From Photobacterium sp. TY1-4 (GTDB lineage: Bacteria; Pseudomonadota; Gammaproteobacteria; Enterobacterales; Vibrionaceae): a stretch of DNA of 64,000 nucleotides. The notes under the pieces are model-generated. The model worked only from the letters and a program-made list of their open reading frames with translations. It made no database searches and was not told where the DNA came from. The translations under genes and the position numbers were made by a program. Each line of letters starts with the position of its first letter. Positions within the stretch are counted from its first letter, which is position 1. Of this stretch, positions 27,752 through 36,408 are shown one piece after another. The stretch lies in assembly GCF_025398175.1 (NCBI RefSeq), contig NZ_CP099735.1, positions 682,001 to 746,000 on the forward strand, written 5' to 3'.

Positions 27752-28618
27752 ATGAACCCAATTACCAACGTCAGTCAGTTCCAACAGGATGTACGACAAC
27801 GCTACCCGACCCTCAGCAAGCGCCTTCAGCAAGTGGCTGGCTATGTGCTTGATAACCCCAACAGCGTCGCCTTTGATACCGTTGCTGCCATTGCCAAAGC
27901 TGCAGCAGTGCCCCCGTCAACCCTGATCCGCTTCGCCAGTGCGTTTGAGTACAACGGATTTAACGAGATCAAACAGATCTTTCAAATGCATTTGGTCGAA
28001 GAGACGTCCAGTTACACCGAGCGTGCCAGCCTGTTCCGGCAACTCGAGGGCGATCAAGCGGTCAAGGAGCGACCGGAGCATATTCTGTACGAGTTTACCC
28101 ACGCCAATGCCATGGCGATGGAGCGGCTGGCCAACCAGATCCAGCCTGACATGCTGCGGCGAGCGGTGACCCTGCTCAATCAGGCCAACCATATTTACAT
28201 TGTCGGACTGGGCCGCTCATTCGGCATTGCCTCGTATCTGACCTATGCCCTGCGCCACCTGGATCGCAAAGCCTCACTGGTTGATGGCAGCGGCGGGATG
28301 TTCAAAGAGCAGATCAGCATGGTTGGTCCGGAGGATGTGGTGATTGCGATCAGCTACTCGCCCTATGCGGAAGAGACCCTGATCACCAGTCAGATTGCAG
28401 CCGCCAAAGGCGCACAGCAAATCGTGCTGACTGACAGTCAAATCAGCCCACTGGCTTCTCTCAGTGATATCTGCTTTGTGGTCAAAGAAGCCCAGGTTGA
28501 TGCGTTTCGCTCGCTGTCGGCGACTCAGTGTCTGGTTCAAACCTTAGCGGTTGCCCTGATTTTCGAGCAGTCGGGCCCGCACCAACAACCCCAACCGCCC
28601 GCAGCCTCTCAGGCGTAA
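27752..28618 (+). CDS. MurR/RpiR family transcriptional regulator (paralogue B)
   Basis: The 288-residue RpiR regulator has the HTH region YPTLSKRLQQVAGYVLDN near residue 16, VPPSTLIRFASAFEY near 53, and a SIS domain with IYIVGLGRSFGIASYLTY near 148 and SYSPYAEETL near 201. It is divergent from paralogue A, with near-identical stretches such as GGMFKEQISM and VVKEAQVDAFRS. No clear Shine-Dalgarno is present; the start is set by homology with A. An operator overlaps its leader. It is the best candidate for the inositol repressor (IolR-like). The 3' end overlaps the convergent exonuclease gene by 10 bp. Confidence 0.88.
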   Translation: MNPITNVSQFQQDVRQRYPTLSKRLQQVAGYVLDNPNSVAFDTVAAIAKAAAVPPSTLIRFASAFEYNGFNEIKQIFQMHLVEETSSYTERASLFRQLEGDQAVKERPEHILYEFTHANAMAMERLANQIQPDMLRRAVTLLNQANHIYIVGLGRSFGIASYLTYALRHLDRKASLVDGSGGMFKEQISMVGPEDVVIAISYSPYAEETLITSQIAAAKGAQQIVLTDSQISPLASLSDICFVVKEAQVDAFRSLSATQCLVQTLAVALIFEQSGPHQQPQPPAASQA

Positions 28619-29334
28619 CCTTTCAACGACCGTTGGACCAAAGGCCCCAGCACCGGGGTTTTCCCGGCAAAGATTTCCCGGATCAGCACCAACAATAATT
28701 CTCCGGTCGCCACTGCATCAGCCAGCGCATTGTGCGCCAGATACGGTGGTAACCCTTTCTGCTCGCGAATATGACACAACCTGAGGTCCGGGTTCATTTT
28801 GCCGCGGTTAGCCGACAGCGACCGCTCCAGCATCAGGGTATCGAGCCAAACCAGCGGCAACGGCGCATCGGGAGCCAGTTGGAAGGCACGGCGCAGGAAA
28901 CCTTGCTCAATCGCCGCCCCGTGGGCCACCACAACTTTTCCGGCCAGGGCGGCAATAATTTTCTCGACACAAGTCTGCTCGGTCATTCCGCCCGCCAGGG
29001 TTTCCGGCACAATATGATTAATCACCGCGGTTTCCGGTTTCACCGCATCCGCTGCCAGCAGGTAATAGTGCTGACCGGAAGACAGCGACAGGATTTGCTG
29101 GCGGATTTCAACCATCCCGACCGACAAGATAGCGTCGGTTTCCGGGTCCAGCCCCGAGGTTTCAAAATCCAGCACCACCAAATCCAGCGCTTCCAGCGGG
29201 GTGTCCGGCGCCGGGACAGGCGCTTGGAATATCGGCTTGAGATGGGTTGCCAGCGTGCCTTTGCCACATTCTGCCTGACGCTGCTTTTCGAGCTGTTCCA
29301 GCGGATGAAAGGATTGAAATAACCGCTTGATCAT
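28609..29334 (-). CDS. DEDDh 3'-5' exonuclease (DnaQ-like)
   Basis: The 241-residue protein carries the exonuclease motifs in order: LVVLDFETSGLDPETDAI near residue 50 (D-x-E), VVAHGAAIEQGFLRRAF near 134, and YLAHNALADAVATGELL near 198 (H-x4-D, the DEDDh type). Homologous stand-alone exonucleases occur beside DUF294 proteins in marine gamma-proteobacteria, often near acetate permease genes. Its start overlaps the DUF294 stop by 4 bp, so translation is coupled. The biological nucleic-acid substrate is unknown. Confidence 0.85.
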   Translation of the reverse strand: MIKRLFQSFHPLEQLEKQRQAECGKGTLATHLKPIFQAPVPAPDTPLEALDLVVLDFETSGLDPETDAILSVGMVEIRQQILSLSSGQHYYLLAADAVKPETAVINHIVPETLAGGMTEQTCVEKIIAALAGKVVVAHGAAIEQGFLRRAFQLAPDAPLPLVWLDTLMLERSLSANRGKMNPDLRLCHIREQKGLPPYLAHNALADAVATGELLLVLIREIFAGKTPVLGPLVQRSLKGYA

Positions 29335-31193
29335 CGTAACACTCCCCTAGCATGAAACCGCTGCTGTGCCGCTTCCTGATAGCGGGCAATAATCCGGAAC
29401 GCATCTTTGAGATGGTTGCGTTCAAACTGGGTCAACAGCGCCGGCGCAATGGTATGACTTGCCGTTTCACCGCGCTGCATGGCGATCCGCTGATGGCGAA
29501 AACGCACCTGATTAATAAAACTAAACGCTTCCAGGAGCTCCTGCCGGCTGGCCGGGCTGATCACCCCACCGTCAACGGCAGCCTGGAGCCGTTTGCTCAT
29601 CTCCGTCTCCCGGCTCTCCGCCGCCAAAGCATAAATCCGTGCCAAGTCGACCAGCAGACTAAGCGCCTGTTTCTTGATGTTAAACACACTGCGATTCTCA
29701 CCATCTTTGGCCAGCACAAATTGGCGGAACATCCCCAGCGGCGGAGACACCCGCAACGAGTTCGCGACCAGAATCGCCAGGAAACGCCGATTGCCCCGGA
29801 TATATGTCGTCAGCTTGTGCTTCAGTATGTCGACCAGTTCGGCCTGACCATAGAGAAAACGCACATCGAGAAACACCGAAATGTCCAGCAAGGCCTGCGG
29901 CTCGGGGTGAACAATCCATTCGCGGTAATACGCCAGCCACTGCTCCAGGGAGACACACCAGCGCGGGTTAGTTGCCATCATATGCCCCGGGCAAAGGCTG
30001 TAGCCGCATTCCGCCAGACCATAACAAACGAACTCAGCCAGACGGCGGAAATAATCTTTCTCTTCCGGATCAGGCTCGCGGGCCAGGATCAGTCCGTTGT
30101 CCTGATCGGAAAAACCATGAATTTCATTGCGCGCCTGGGAGCCGGCCACAAACCAGGCATAAGGCATGGGTGCAGCACCCAGCGCTTGCTCGCCCAGTTG
30201 CAGCAGCCGTTTATTAAATGCATCGGCCACCAACGCCATTAATTGTTGCACCGAACGCGCATGCATCCCCGTTTCGACCAGCGTCTCAAACACAGCCTGG
30301 CGTTGCGGCAGCAATGCCTTGAGTTGCGCCAGTGACTCCTGACGATAGATCCGATTGATTAAAAACACCGCCTGGACCTGACTTTTCTCCACCAGGCTGG
30401 TCGCGGTCAGCACGCCGGTGACTTCGCCCTGCTCAATCACCGGCAAACTACGGACGTTATGCAGCATCATGGCTTCAATGGCCTCGATCAATGATGACTG
30501 ACCGTCAATGACCTGGGGATCCCGGGTCATCACCACCTCGACCGGCTCGGTCGTTGCAATGCCTTCGGCGATCACCCGCTTGGTCATATCCCGATCGGTG
30601 ACGATCCCAACCAGCTGTTCGCCAGCCATCACCAGGGCACTGGAGCGATGCTGCGCGACCATAGCCTGTGCAACGTCACGGATTGGGGTCGATGCCGACA
30701 CCAGGGCCAGATTGCGATTGGTGACTTCACTGACCGGACGCAAGTACATGGCTTCATCCGCCGCTTCAGCCATGGCCGCCGTGCTGGCCAGCCGCACCGA
30801 TTCCTGGGCTGCAAAGTGATCCCGAACCGCCGGGATCTCTTCAATCAGCTGCATCAACACTTGTTTGGGGATCCGGTAAAGCAGCGTATTTTCAAGCGCG
30901 GTCAGGGTGTAATCACACGCCCCGTTTCTGTGGAGCTGACTGAAGCCGAACAGGTCGCCGTCCGCCAGCCGGGCCCGCAACGAACGATCCGGGTTGCACT
31001 GCTCTACCGCTCCGAGCCGGACAATAAACAAGCCCTGGCCGACAATCTTATGACCGTCCAGGGCTTCGCCTTTCATCAGGTAAAGAATGTCCACCGAAGA
31101 CGCCAGGGCATTGCGCGCTTCAGCGGTGAGGTGGTCGAAGGGATCAACCGTCGACAGATAATCAAAAATATTGGGTAAAAGTGACTGTTCCAT
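29331..31193 (-). CDS. cNMP-binding/CBS/DUF294 nucleotidyltransferase-like signalling protein
   Basis: The 620-residue multidomain protein begins with a cyclic-nucleotide-binding-like domain (residues about 10-135, GQGLFIVRLGAVEQ). A tandem CBS pair follows (about 165-280, with LVGIVTDRDMTKRVIAEG), then a DUF294 nucleotidyltransferase-like domain (AGSQARNEIHGFSDQDNGLIL near 353) and a DUF294 C-terminal helical domain. This resembles a GlnD-like sensor that reads nucleotides, though no reaction is proven. It overlaps the exonuclease gene and lies 147 bp from the sodium symporter. In related genomes the pair neighbours an acetate-type symporter; here the neighbour is a sugar-type one. Confidence 0.85.
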   Translation of the reverse strand: MEQSLLPNIFDYLSTVDPFDHLTAEARNALASSVDILYLMKGEALDGHKIVGQGLFIVRLGAVEQCNPDRSLRARLADGDLFGFSQLHRNGACDYTLTALENTLLYRIPKQVLMQLIEEIPAVRDHFAAQESVRLASTAAMAEAADEAMYLRPVSEVTNRNLALVSASTPIRDVAQAMVAQHRSSALVMAGEQLVGIVTDRDMTKRVIAEGIATTEPVEVVMTRDPQVIDGQSSLIEAIEAMMLHNVRSLPVIEQGEVTGVLTATSLVEKSQVQAVFLINRIYRQESLAQLKALLPQRQAVFETLVETGMHARSVQQLMALVADAFNKRLLQLGEQALGAAPMPYAWFVAGSQARNEIHGFSDQDNGLILAREPDPEEKDYFRRLAEFVCYGLAECGYSLCPGHMMATNPRWCVSLEQWLAYYREWIVHPEPQALLDISVFLDVRFLYGQAELVDILKHKLTTYIRGNRRFLAILVANSLRVSPPLGMFRQFVLAKDGENRSVFNIKKQALSLLVDLARIYALAAESRETEMSKRLQAAVDGGVISPASRQELLEAFSFINQVRFRHQRIAMQRGETASHTIAPALLTQFERNHLKDAFRIIARYQEAAQQRFHARGVLR

Positions 31194-31210
31194 AGTATGT
31201 CCAAACGTCG

Positions 31211-31276
31211 TATACCCAAGTCACCTCGCGTCGGATCTTAAGAGAAGAAACACCGATTGAAGGTCACTTGGGTATA
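31211..31276. repeat. 66-bp imperfect inverted repeat (REP/MITE-like)
   Basis: TATACCCAAGTCACCT at the left and AGGTCACTTGGGTATA at the right are inverted with one mismatch. Such ACTTGGGTATA elements are, to my recollection, common in Vibrionaceae intergenic DNA. Confidence 0.65.
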
Positions 31277-31300
31277 ACCCCGGTGTATCAGACCGGGGTT
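31276..31300 (-). terminator. Stem-loop downstream of the symporter gene
   Basis: AACCCCGGT/ACCGGGGTT with a 7-base loop lies 40 bp past the symporter stop. There is no T-tract, so termination strength is uncertain. Confidence 0.5.
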
Positions 31301-31340
31301 ACGTTCTAATGATGTTTTGCCTGTGCTGTGCCGACTCTGG

Positions 31341-33029
31341 TTAAGTACGGGCAACCATCCGCGGGCTTTTCATCAGCTCACGACCAATCGACCAGAACAC
31401 ATAGGCCAGGGCGACGGAAGCCAGAATGTAATACCCACTCATCAGCCAACCCGGAACGTTCTGGGCCAAGAAGATATACATAGAAACCGAGCCCAGGGTG
31501 ATCAACACAGAAACCGGCAGCGACATCGACCAGGGCTTGATATCAACCTGTTCGGTATACACTTCTTCATAAGCTTGTTGCGGATAGAAGTAACCGACAA
31601 TCAGCATAAAGAGCACGTTGATCACAAACAGCAGGCCGACCAGGTGGAAGAAGTGAATATCGATCTTCACCACAAAGTTAAACAGAATGTAAGCAGACAT
31701 CCCGAACACCAAGCCCAACTTAGCCGCGATAGCGGGAACGCGTTTGGTCAGCAGCCCGACCAGCACCACACTGAGGATCGGCGAGTTGAAAATCCCCTGT
31801 AATTGCTGGATCAGGTAGAACAGACCATCCGGCGCATTGGCCACCAACGGCGCGACAATCATCGACACCAGCGCCAGCCCCAGACCGAGAAATTTACCCA
31901 ATTTCACCGTTTCCGCCTCGGTCGCATCCGGTTTCAGCGACTTCTTGAAGATATTGACCGTAAACAGGGTCACCGAGGAGTTCAGGCCGCCACTGAAGGT
32001 GGAGAACACAGCGCCAACGACCACAGCGGCGAAAAAGCCCACCAGCACTTCCGGCAACACGAGTTGGACCAGGTTTGGATAGGCATGATCCGGGTTATCG
32101 ATTTGTCCCTGGAACACGTGGAAGGCAATGATGCCCGGCAAAATGATGATCAGGGGGATCATCAGTTTAAAGAAGGCGCACAGCAGCACCCCTTTCTGCC
32201 CTTCCGCCAGGTTTTTCGCGCCCAGCGCTTTTTGCACGATCGACTGGTTGGTACACCAGAAAAACATGTTGGAAATGATCAGGCCGGTAAACAAGGTCGA
32301 GAACGGCACCAGCGAGTCCTGATCGCCGATAGAGTTAAACTTCTCCGGGTGGCTCTGATATACCTCAACCAATCCGGACCAGACGTTGCCGTCGCCGACG
32401 TAAGCCAGCGCAAACAGGGTCACCATCAAACCGCCGACAATCAAACCGACCCCGTTCATGGTATCCGCCACGGCAATCGCTTTGATACCGCCAAAGACGG
32501 CGTACAGCGCGCCCATTCCGCCGACACCCCAGACCATGATCCACATAGCCGTGTCTTTATCGACATTAAACACATGCGAGACCTGGAACAGGCTCTCCAA
32601 CGCGATGGCACCGGTATAGAGTACAATCGGCAACAGCGAAATCACATACATCCCCAGGAACAGGATGGAAGTGATGGTGAGGGTTTGTTTATCAAAACGG
32701 CGCTCCAGATATTCCGGGATCGTCGAGATCCCCAACTTCAGGTAGCGCGGCAAAAAGAAGATGGCAAACAGCACAATGGTCATCGCCGCCATGACTTCCC
32801 AGGCCATGACGATAAAGCCGGTTCGAAAAGACAGGCCGTTCAAACCAACCAGGTGTTCGGTCGATAAATTCATCAGCAACATGGATCCGCCGATATACAC
32901 CCCGGTCAGCGATCGCCCGCCGAGAAAATAACCTTCCGCGGAATCCGTGAGATGGGCATTGCGGGTTTTATAGTAAGCAAACCCTGCCACAAACAGGGTA
33001 AATCCCATAAACGAGAGAAAAGCAAGCAT
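31341..33029 (-). CDS. Sodium:solute symporter (SSS), sugar/inositol type
   Basis: This 562-residue membrane protein has about 14 hydrophobic segments and resembles YidK/vSGLT-type symporters. It shows EGYFLGGRSLTGVYIGGSMLL near residue 30, the sugar-type core GALYAVFGGIKAIAVADTMNG near 165, and FFWCTNQSIVQKALGAK near 253. GGAGG six bases before the ATG at 33029 decides the start over the ATG at 33053. It is 111 bp after iolG on the same strand. Between them is the iolG terminator, so read-through or a weak promoter is needed. Sodium-driven uptake of inositol is likely, which would give the cell a second route besides the ABC importer. Confidence 0.87.
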   Translation of the reverse strand: MLAFLSFMGFTLFVAGFAYYKTRNAHLTDSAEGYFLGGRSLTGVYIGGSMLLMNLSTEHLVGLNGLSFRTGFIVMAWEVMAAMTIVLFAIFFLPRYLKLGISTIPEYLERRFDKQTLTITSILFLGMYVISLLPIVLYTGAIALESLFQVSHVFNVDKDTAMWIMVWGVGGMGALYAVFGGIKAIAVADTMNGVGLIVGGLMVTLFALAYVGDGNVWSGLVEVYQSHPEKFNSIGDQDSLVPFSTLFTGLIISNMFFWCTNQSIVQKALGAKNLAEGQKGVLLCAFFKLMIPLIIILPGIIAFHVFQGQIDNPDHAYPNLVQLVLPEVLVGFFAAVVVGAVFSTFSGGLNSSVTLFTVNIFKKSLKPDATEAETVKLGKFLGLGLALVSMIVAPLVANAPDGLFYLIQQLQGIFNSPILSVVLVGLLTKRVPAIAAKLGLVFGMSAYILFNFVVKIDIHFFHLVGLLFVINVLFMLIVGYFYPQQAYEEVYTEQVDIKPWSMSLPVSVLITLGSVSMYIFLAQNVPGWLMSGYYILASVALAYVFWSIGRELMKSPRMVART

Positions 33030-33110
33030 GATACCTCCAAGCTTGTATAACACGCTTTTCCAAAGCCAAAGTCCGTTGGCACTGGTGTGATTGGATCTGA
33101 ATTGAAAAGT

Positions 33111-33132
33111 GCGGGCTGCCTGTGCAGCCCGC
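33111..33132 (-). terminator. Rho-independent terminator of iolG
   Basis: Stem GCGGGCTGC/GCAGCCCGC with a 4-base loop is followed on the minus strand by ACTTTTCAATTC. Confidence 0.8.
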
Positions 33133-33140
33133 GAAGCAGG

Positions 33141-34127
33141 TTATAACTTGATTTCTTTACCGCTCAGCATGGATTCAATGGCCTTGTCTGCCAGCAGCAG
33201 CGCTTGTTCACCATCGTTGCCGTTACACTCCGGCTCAGCGCGGCCAGCCAGCACATCAACAAAGTGCGACCATTCTGCTTTATAGGCCGCTTCGTAGCGC
33301 TGCAGGAAAAAGTGCTCAGGTTTCGCAGCCACGCAGCCTGCCTCTCCCCACTGCTCTACCGCATTCTCATGAATATTTTTCGCAGTCAGCAGACCTTTCT
33401 CCCCGTGCAGCTCGATGCGCTGATCATAGCCATAACCGGAACGGCGGCTGTTGGAGATGGTGGCCATCGCACCGGACGGAAACTTCATCACCACAAAAGC
33501 GGTATCAATATCACCGGCCTCACCAATGGCCGGATCCACCAGGTTGCTGCCCTGGGCATATACAGACACCGGATCTTCACCCATGATGAAACGGGCCATA
33601 TCGAAATCGTGGATGGTCATATCGCGGAACATACCGCCGGACACTTTGACGTACTCTGCCGGTGGTGGCGACGGATCGCGGGAGGTGATCAGTAAAGATT
33701 CAGCTTTACCGATACTGCCGGCACTGAGCATTTCACGCACCTTGCGGAACTGCGGATCATAGCGGCGGTTAAAACCGACAAACAACGGCACCTGGTGTTG
33801 CTGAACGATTGCCAGGCAACTGCGCACCCGCTCAATATCCAAGTGCACCGGCTTTTCACAGAAAATGGCCTTTCCGGCTTTGGCGGCCAGCTCAATCAGC
33901 TCCGCATGTGTATCCGTTGCTGAGGCTATCAGCACGCCGTGTACATTCGGATCTGCCAGCGCTTCTTCCGTCGTTTGCTGCTTGGCGCCATATTTCTCAG
34001 CCAGTGCTGCAGTCCCGGGTGAAAACGGGTCAATCACTGAATAAAGCTGCGTTTCCTTGTGATCGGCAATATTGACAGCATGAACCTGGCCGATTCGACC
34101 GGCGCCGAACAGTGCAATGTTGTACAT
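33141..34127 (-). CDS. iolG: myo-Inositol 2-dehydrogenase IolG
   Basis: The 328-residue Gfo/Idh/MocA dehydrogenase has a Rossmann start YNIALFGAGRIGQVHAVNI, the EKP motif in AIFCEKPVHLD near residue 93, VGFNRRYDPQFRKV near 116 and the catalytic histidine in DMTIHDFDMARF near 171. It oxidises myo-inositol to 2-keto-myo-inositol, the first step of the pathway. The sequence is closer to standard IolG than is the second dehydrogenase at 23815. An inositol operator lies 147 bp upstream. Confidence 0.92.
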   Translation of the reverse strand: MYNIALFGAGRIGQVHAVNIADHKETQLYSVIDPFSPGTAALAEKYGAKQQTTEEALADPNVHGVLIASATDTHAELIELAAKAGKAIFCEKPVHLDIERVRSCLAIVQQHQVPLFVGFNRRYDPQFRKVREMLSAGSIGKAESLLITSRDPSPPPAEYVKVSGGMFRDMTIHDFDMARFIMGEDPVSVYAQGSNLVDPAIGEAGDIDTAFVVMKFPSGAMATISNSRRSGYGYDQRIELHGEKGLLTAKNIHENAVEQWGEAGCVAAKPEHFFLQRYEAAYKAEWSHFVDVLAGRAEPECNGNDGEQALLLADKAIESMLSGKEIKL

Positions 34128-34644
34128 GACTACTCCTTATAAACAGAACCCAGTTTGTCTCGTTCGTTTCATCCTTGCTGTATCCGCCTTGACGGTTCCT
34201 GTTTCAGGATCGCTTCAAGCCTTGAGAGCGCAAGCAAGTGATGACTCAGTTGATAAAAAGAATATACCAATTGGAAATTTTTATTTCATCAAAAATAAAA
34301 ACGAAACATTCATTTTTGCTTGCCAGGTAACATTATTCCGTAGAAAGGGAGTGAACCTGTAAAAATCAAGGATGCTGTTCACACCTTTAATCACTAAACA
34401 TTCGATTAACTCGATGAATAAAGCGTTTTCAAAGCCACCCATTTAAACCAGATGCATATTGACCACAAGGTCCATTGCGGCCAAGAAGACAATGGAACAC
34501 AACACGCCCTGAAAACAAAATAACCATTTCATCTATTGAAACCCCGTTTATTTTTCAGCCGCGTCATTCCATTGATTCAGATTCATCTGCTGGCCTGGAT
34601 AGCACGGAACAGCCGTCAGCATGACGACTTTGTCCGGCGCGTCC
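34128..34644. other. Intergenic region upstream of iolG
   Basis: This 517-bp region holds the iolG promoter and one operator (34274..34287). The part next to the TSUP stop (34300-34644) shows nothing recognisable. Confidence 0.5.
34274..34287. promoter_or_regulatory. Putative inositol-regulator operator (iolG)
   Basis: GAAATTTTTATTTC matches GAAAT-N4-ATTTC and lies 147 bp upstream of iolG. Confidence 0.8.
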
Positions 34645-35403
34645 TCATCCGGCCAGGCCATCGACCAGTAACTTGCACCCGGAGAGAAATAAGAACAGGT
34701 AACACAAGCGATAGACCCAATCCTGGCTGACCCGGTGCAACAACCACACCCCGGTTTTCACCCCAATTGGAGCCAGGGGCATCAACACCAGCGCCGTCAT
34801 CAGATTCATACTGTCAAATTTCCCCAACAGCGTAAAAGGGACCAGCTTGGCGAGGTTCACTAGGCCAAAAAGCACCGCCATGGTGGCAATCAGGGTGACC
34901 TTCTCCAGTTTTAAAGGCAGCAGATAAATACTGGCAGGCCCGCCACCGGCATGGATTGTGGTGCTGGAAAAGCCGCTGAGCAGGCTCCAGAACCAAGCTC
35001 TGACCTGACTGAGCCCTCCTCCCGCAGGTGGTTCGGGTGCTTCCCGGCTCATCCAATATTGCAGGCAGAAAAACAGCGACAAGCCGCCTATCAGCAGCTT
35101 CAATACTGATTCAGGCGCCACACCCATCAGCAGACCGGCCAACCCCACACCCACCAGAGATCCCGGTAACATCAGCTTCAGTTGCTCTCGGTCGGCATGA
35201 CGGTAATGCTGGCGAACGGCAAAGAAATCCATCGCACAGAGGATCGGCATCATGATCGCAGCCGCCTGAACGGGCGATACACTCAGTGCCATCAGCGGCA
35301 CCGCAATAATACCGAGCGCCCCGCCAAGCCCGCCTTTGCCGATACCATAGATCAACACAGCCGGGACCGCAGTGACATAAAACCAGGGATCCGTCACGAT
35401 CAT
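34645..35403 (-). CDS. TauE/SafE (TSUP) family permease
   Basis: The 252-residue protein has about 7-8 hydrophobic segments and TSUP hallmarks: GIGKGGLGGALGIIAVPLMAL near residue 18 and GFSSTTIHAGGGPASIYLLPL near 135. TSUP proteins export sulfite, sulfoacetate or other organic anions. I start at the ATG at 35403, preceded by AAGGAAGGA; the longer frame runs back into iolE. It lies behind the iolE terminator, so link to inositol use is uncertain. Confidence 0.85.
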   Translation of the reverse strand: MIVTDPWFYVTAVPAVLIYGIGKGGLGGALGIIAVPLMALSVSPVQAAAIMMPILCAMDFFAVRQHYRHADREQLKLMLPGSLVGVGLAGLLMGVAPESVLKLLIGGLSLFFCLQYWMSREAPEPPAGGGLSQVRAWFWSLLSGFSSTTIHAGGGPASIYLLPLKLEKVTLIATMAVLFGLVNLAKLVPFTLLGKFDSMNLMTALVLMPLAPIGVKTGVWLLHRVSQDWVYRLCYLFLFLSGCKLLVDGLAG

Positions 35404-35443
35404 GTTTATCCTTCCTTTCGATGTGCTAAAGCGAAAAAAAAAA

Positions 35444-35462
35444 AAGCGCCATCCGGCGCTTT
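35444..35462 (-). terminator. Rho-independent terminator after iolE
   Basis: Stem AAGCGCC/GGCGCTT with a 5-base loop is followed on the minus strand by a run of about 10 T. It lies between iolE and the TSUP gene. Confidence 0.9.
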
Positions 35463-35489
35463 TTGAACTCAATCTTTGGATCATCCGGC

Positions 35490-36380
35490 TTACAACAGCC
35501 CGGCGTCCTTGGCGAACTGGTGGAGGTTGTTGTAACCCAGCGTCGCGTAGGTCAGCGGATTTGCCACAGCCGGATCCTGCTCGGCTTCCACCACCAGCCA
35601 ACCGCTATAGTTGTGTTCTTTCAGAACTTTGAACACAGCCGGGTAGTCGATGAAACCATCGCCCGGAACGGTGTAAACACCATTGAGCACGGAATCGAGG
35701 AAACTCAGCTTACGGTTTTTAACATCGGCCAGCACATCCGGACGAATGTCCTTACAGTGAACGTGATTGATCCGATCGGCCCAGCGCTGGGCGACGGCCA
35801 CCGGATCGGCTCCGGCATACGTCAGGTGGCCGGTATCAAGCAGCAGACCGACTTCCGGCCCGGTATGTTGCATCAGGTTGTCAACATCCGCCGCGGTTTC
35901 AATCACGGTGCCCATGTGATGGTGATAGGCAATCTGCACGCCCTGACTTTGGGTATAGCGGGCAAATTCAGTGAGCTTGCGACCGTACTCTTCCCAGCGC
36001 TCCGCCGGGAATTGCGGACGCAGATGGACCGGCGTGTCCTGCGCGCCGTGGATACAGTCGGTGACTTCGCAAGCCACCATTACGGTCGCACCCAGTTCAC
36101 GCAGCAAGGTCAAGTGGCCCTGTACGGCTTCAATTTCTTCTTCAACAGAGCGTGTCAGCAGCTCCAGCGAATACCAGCCAGAGACCAGCTGCAGATCGTG
36201 ACCGGCCAGGATCGGACCGAGGACGCTGGCTTCACGCGGAAACTTATTGCCCAGCTCAAATCCGGCAAAACCCGCCAGCTTGCCCTCCGTCAGGCACGTT
36301 TCCAGCGGCGTTTCCGCGCCAAGCGTCGGTAAATCATCATTGGTCCAGGTCAGAGGGTTGATTCCAAGTTGAACAGCCAT
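35490..36380 (-). CDS. iolE: 2-Keto-myo-inositol dehydratase IolE
   Basis: The 296-residue TIM-barrel protein of the xylose-isomerase-like family begins VQLGINPLTWTNDDLP, characteristic of IolE. It shows VGLLLDTGHLTYAGADP near residue 173 and HCKDIRPDVLADVK near 205, supplying metal-binding Asp/His residues, and WLVVEAEQDP near 263 with a metal-binding glutamate. It dehydrates 2-keto-myo-inositol to 3D-trihydroxycyclohexane-1,2-dione. It follows iolC by 28 bp and is co-transcribed. Confidence 0.92.
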   Translation of the reverse strand: MAVQLGINPLTWTNDDLPTLGAETPLETCLTEGKLAGFAGFELGNKFPREASVLGPILAGHDLQLVSGWYSLELLTRSVEEEIEAVQGHLTLLRELGATVMVACEVTDCIHGAQDTPVHLRPQFPAERWEEYGRKLTEFARYTQSQGVQIAYHHHMGTVIETAADVDNLMQHTGPEVGLLLDTGHLTYAGADPVAVAQRWADRINHVHCKDIRPDVLADVKNRKLSFLDSVLNGVYTVPGDGFIDYPAVFKVLKEHNYSGWLVVEAEQDPAVANPLTYATLGYNNLHQFAKDAGLL

Positions 36381-36408
36381 GGTGAAACTCCTTTATTTCG
36401 ATTTGATG

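Noticed and set aside
31803..32867. Long open frame on the plus strand
   Set aside because: It is antisense to the sodium symporter; its His/Gln/Asp-rich product is the usual complement of a hydrophobic membrane protein.
34117..34362. 81-codon plus-strand frame upstream of iolG
   Set aside because: It covers the iolG promoter and operator and has no family resemblance.
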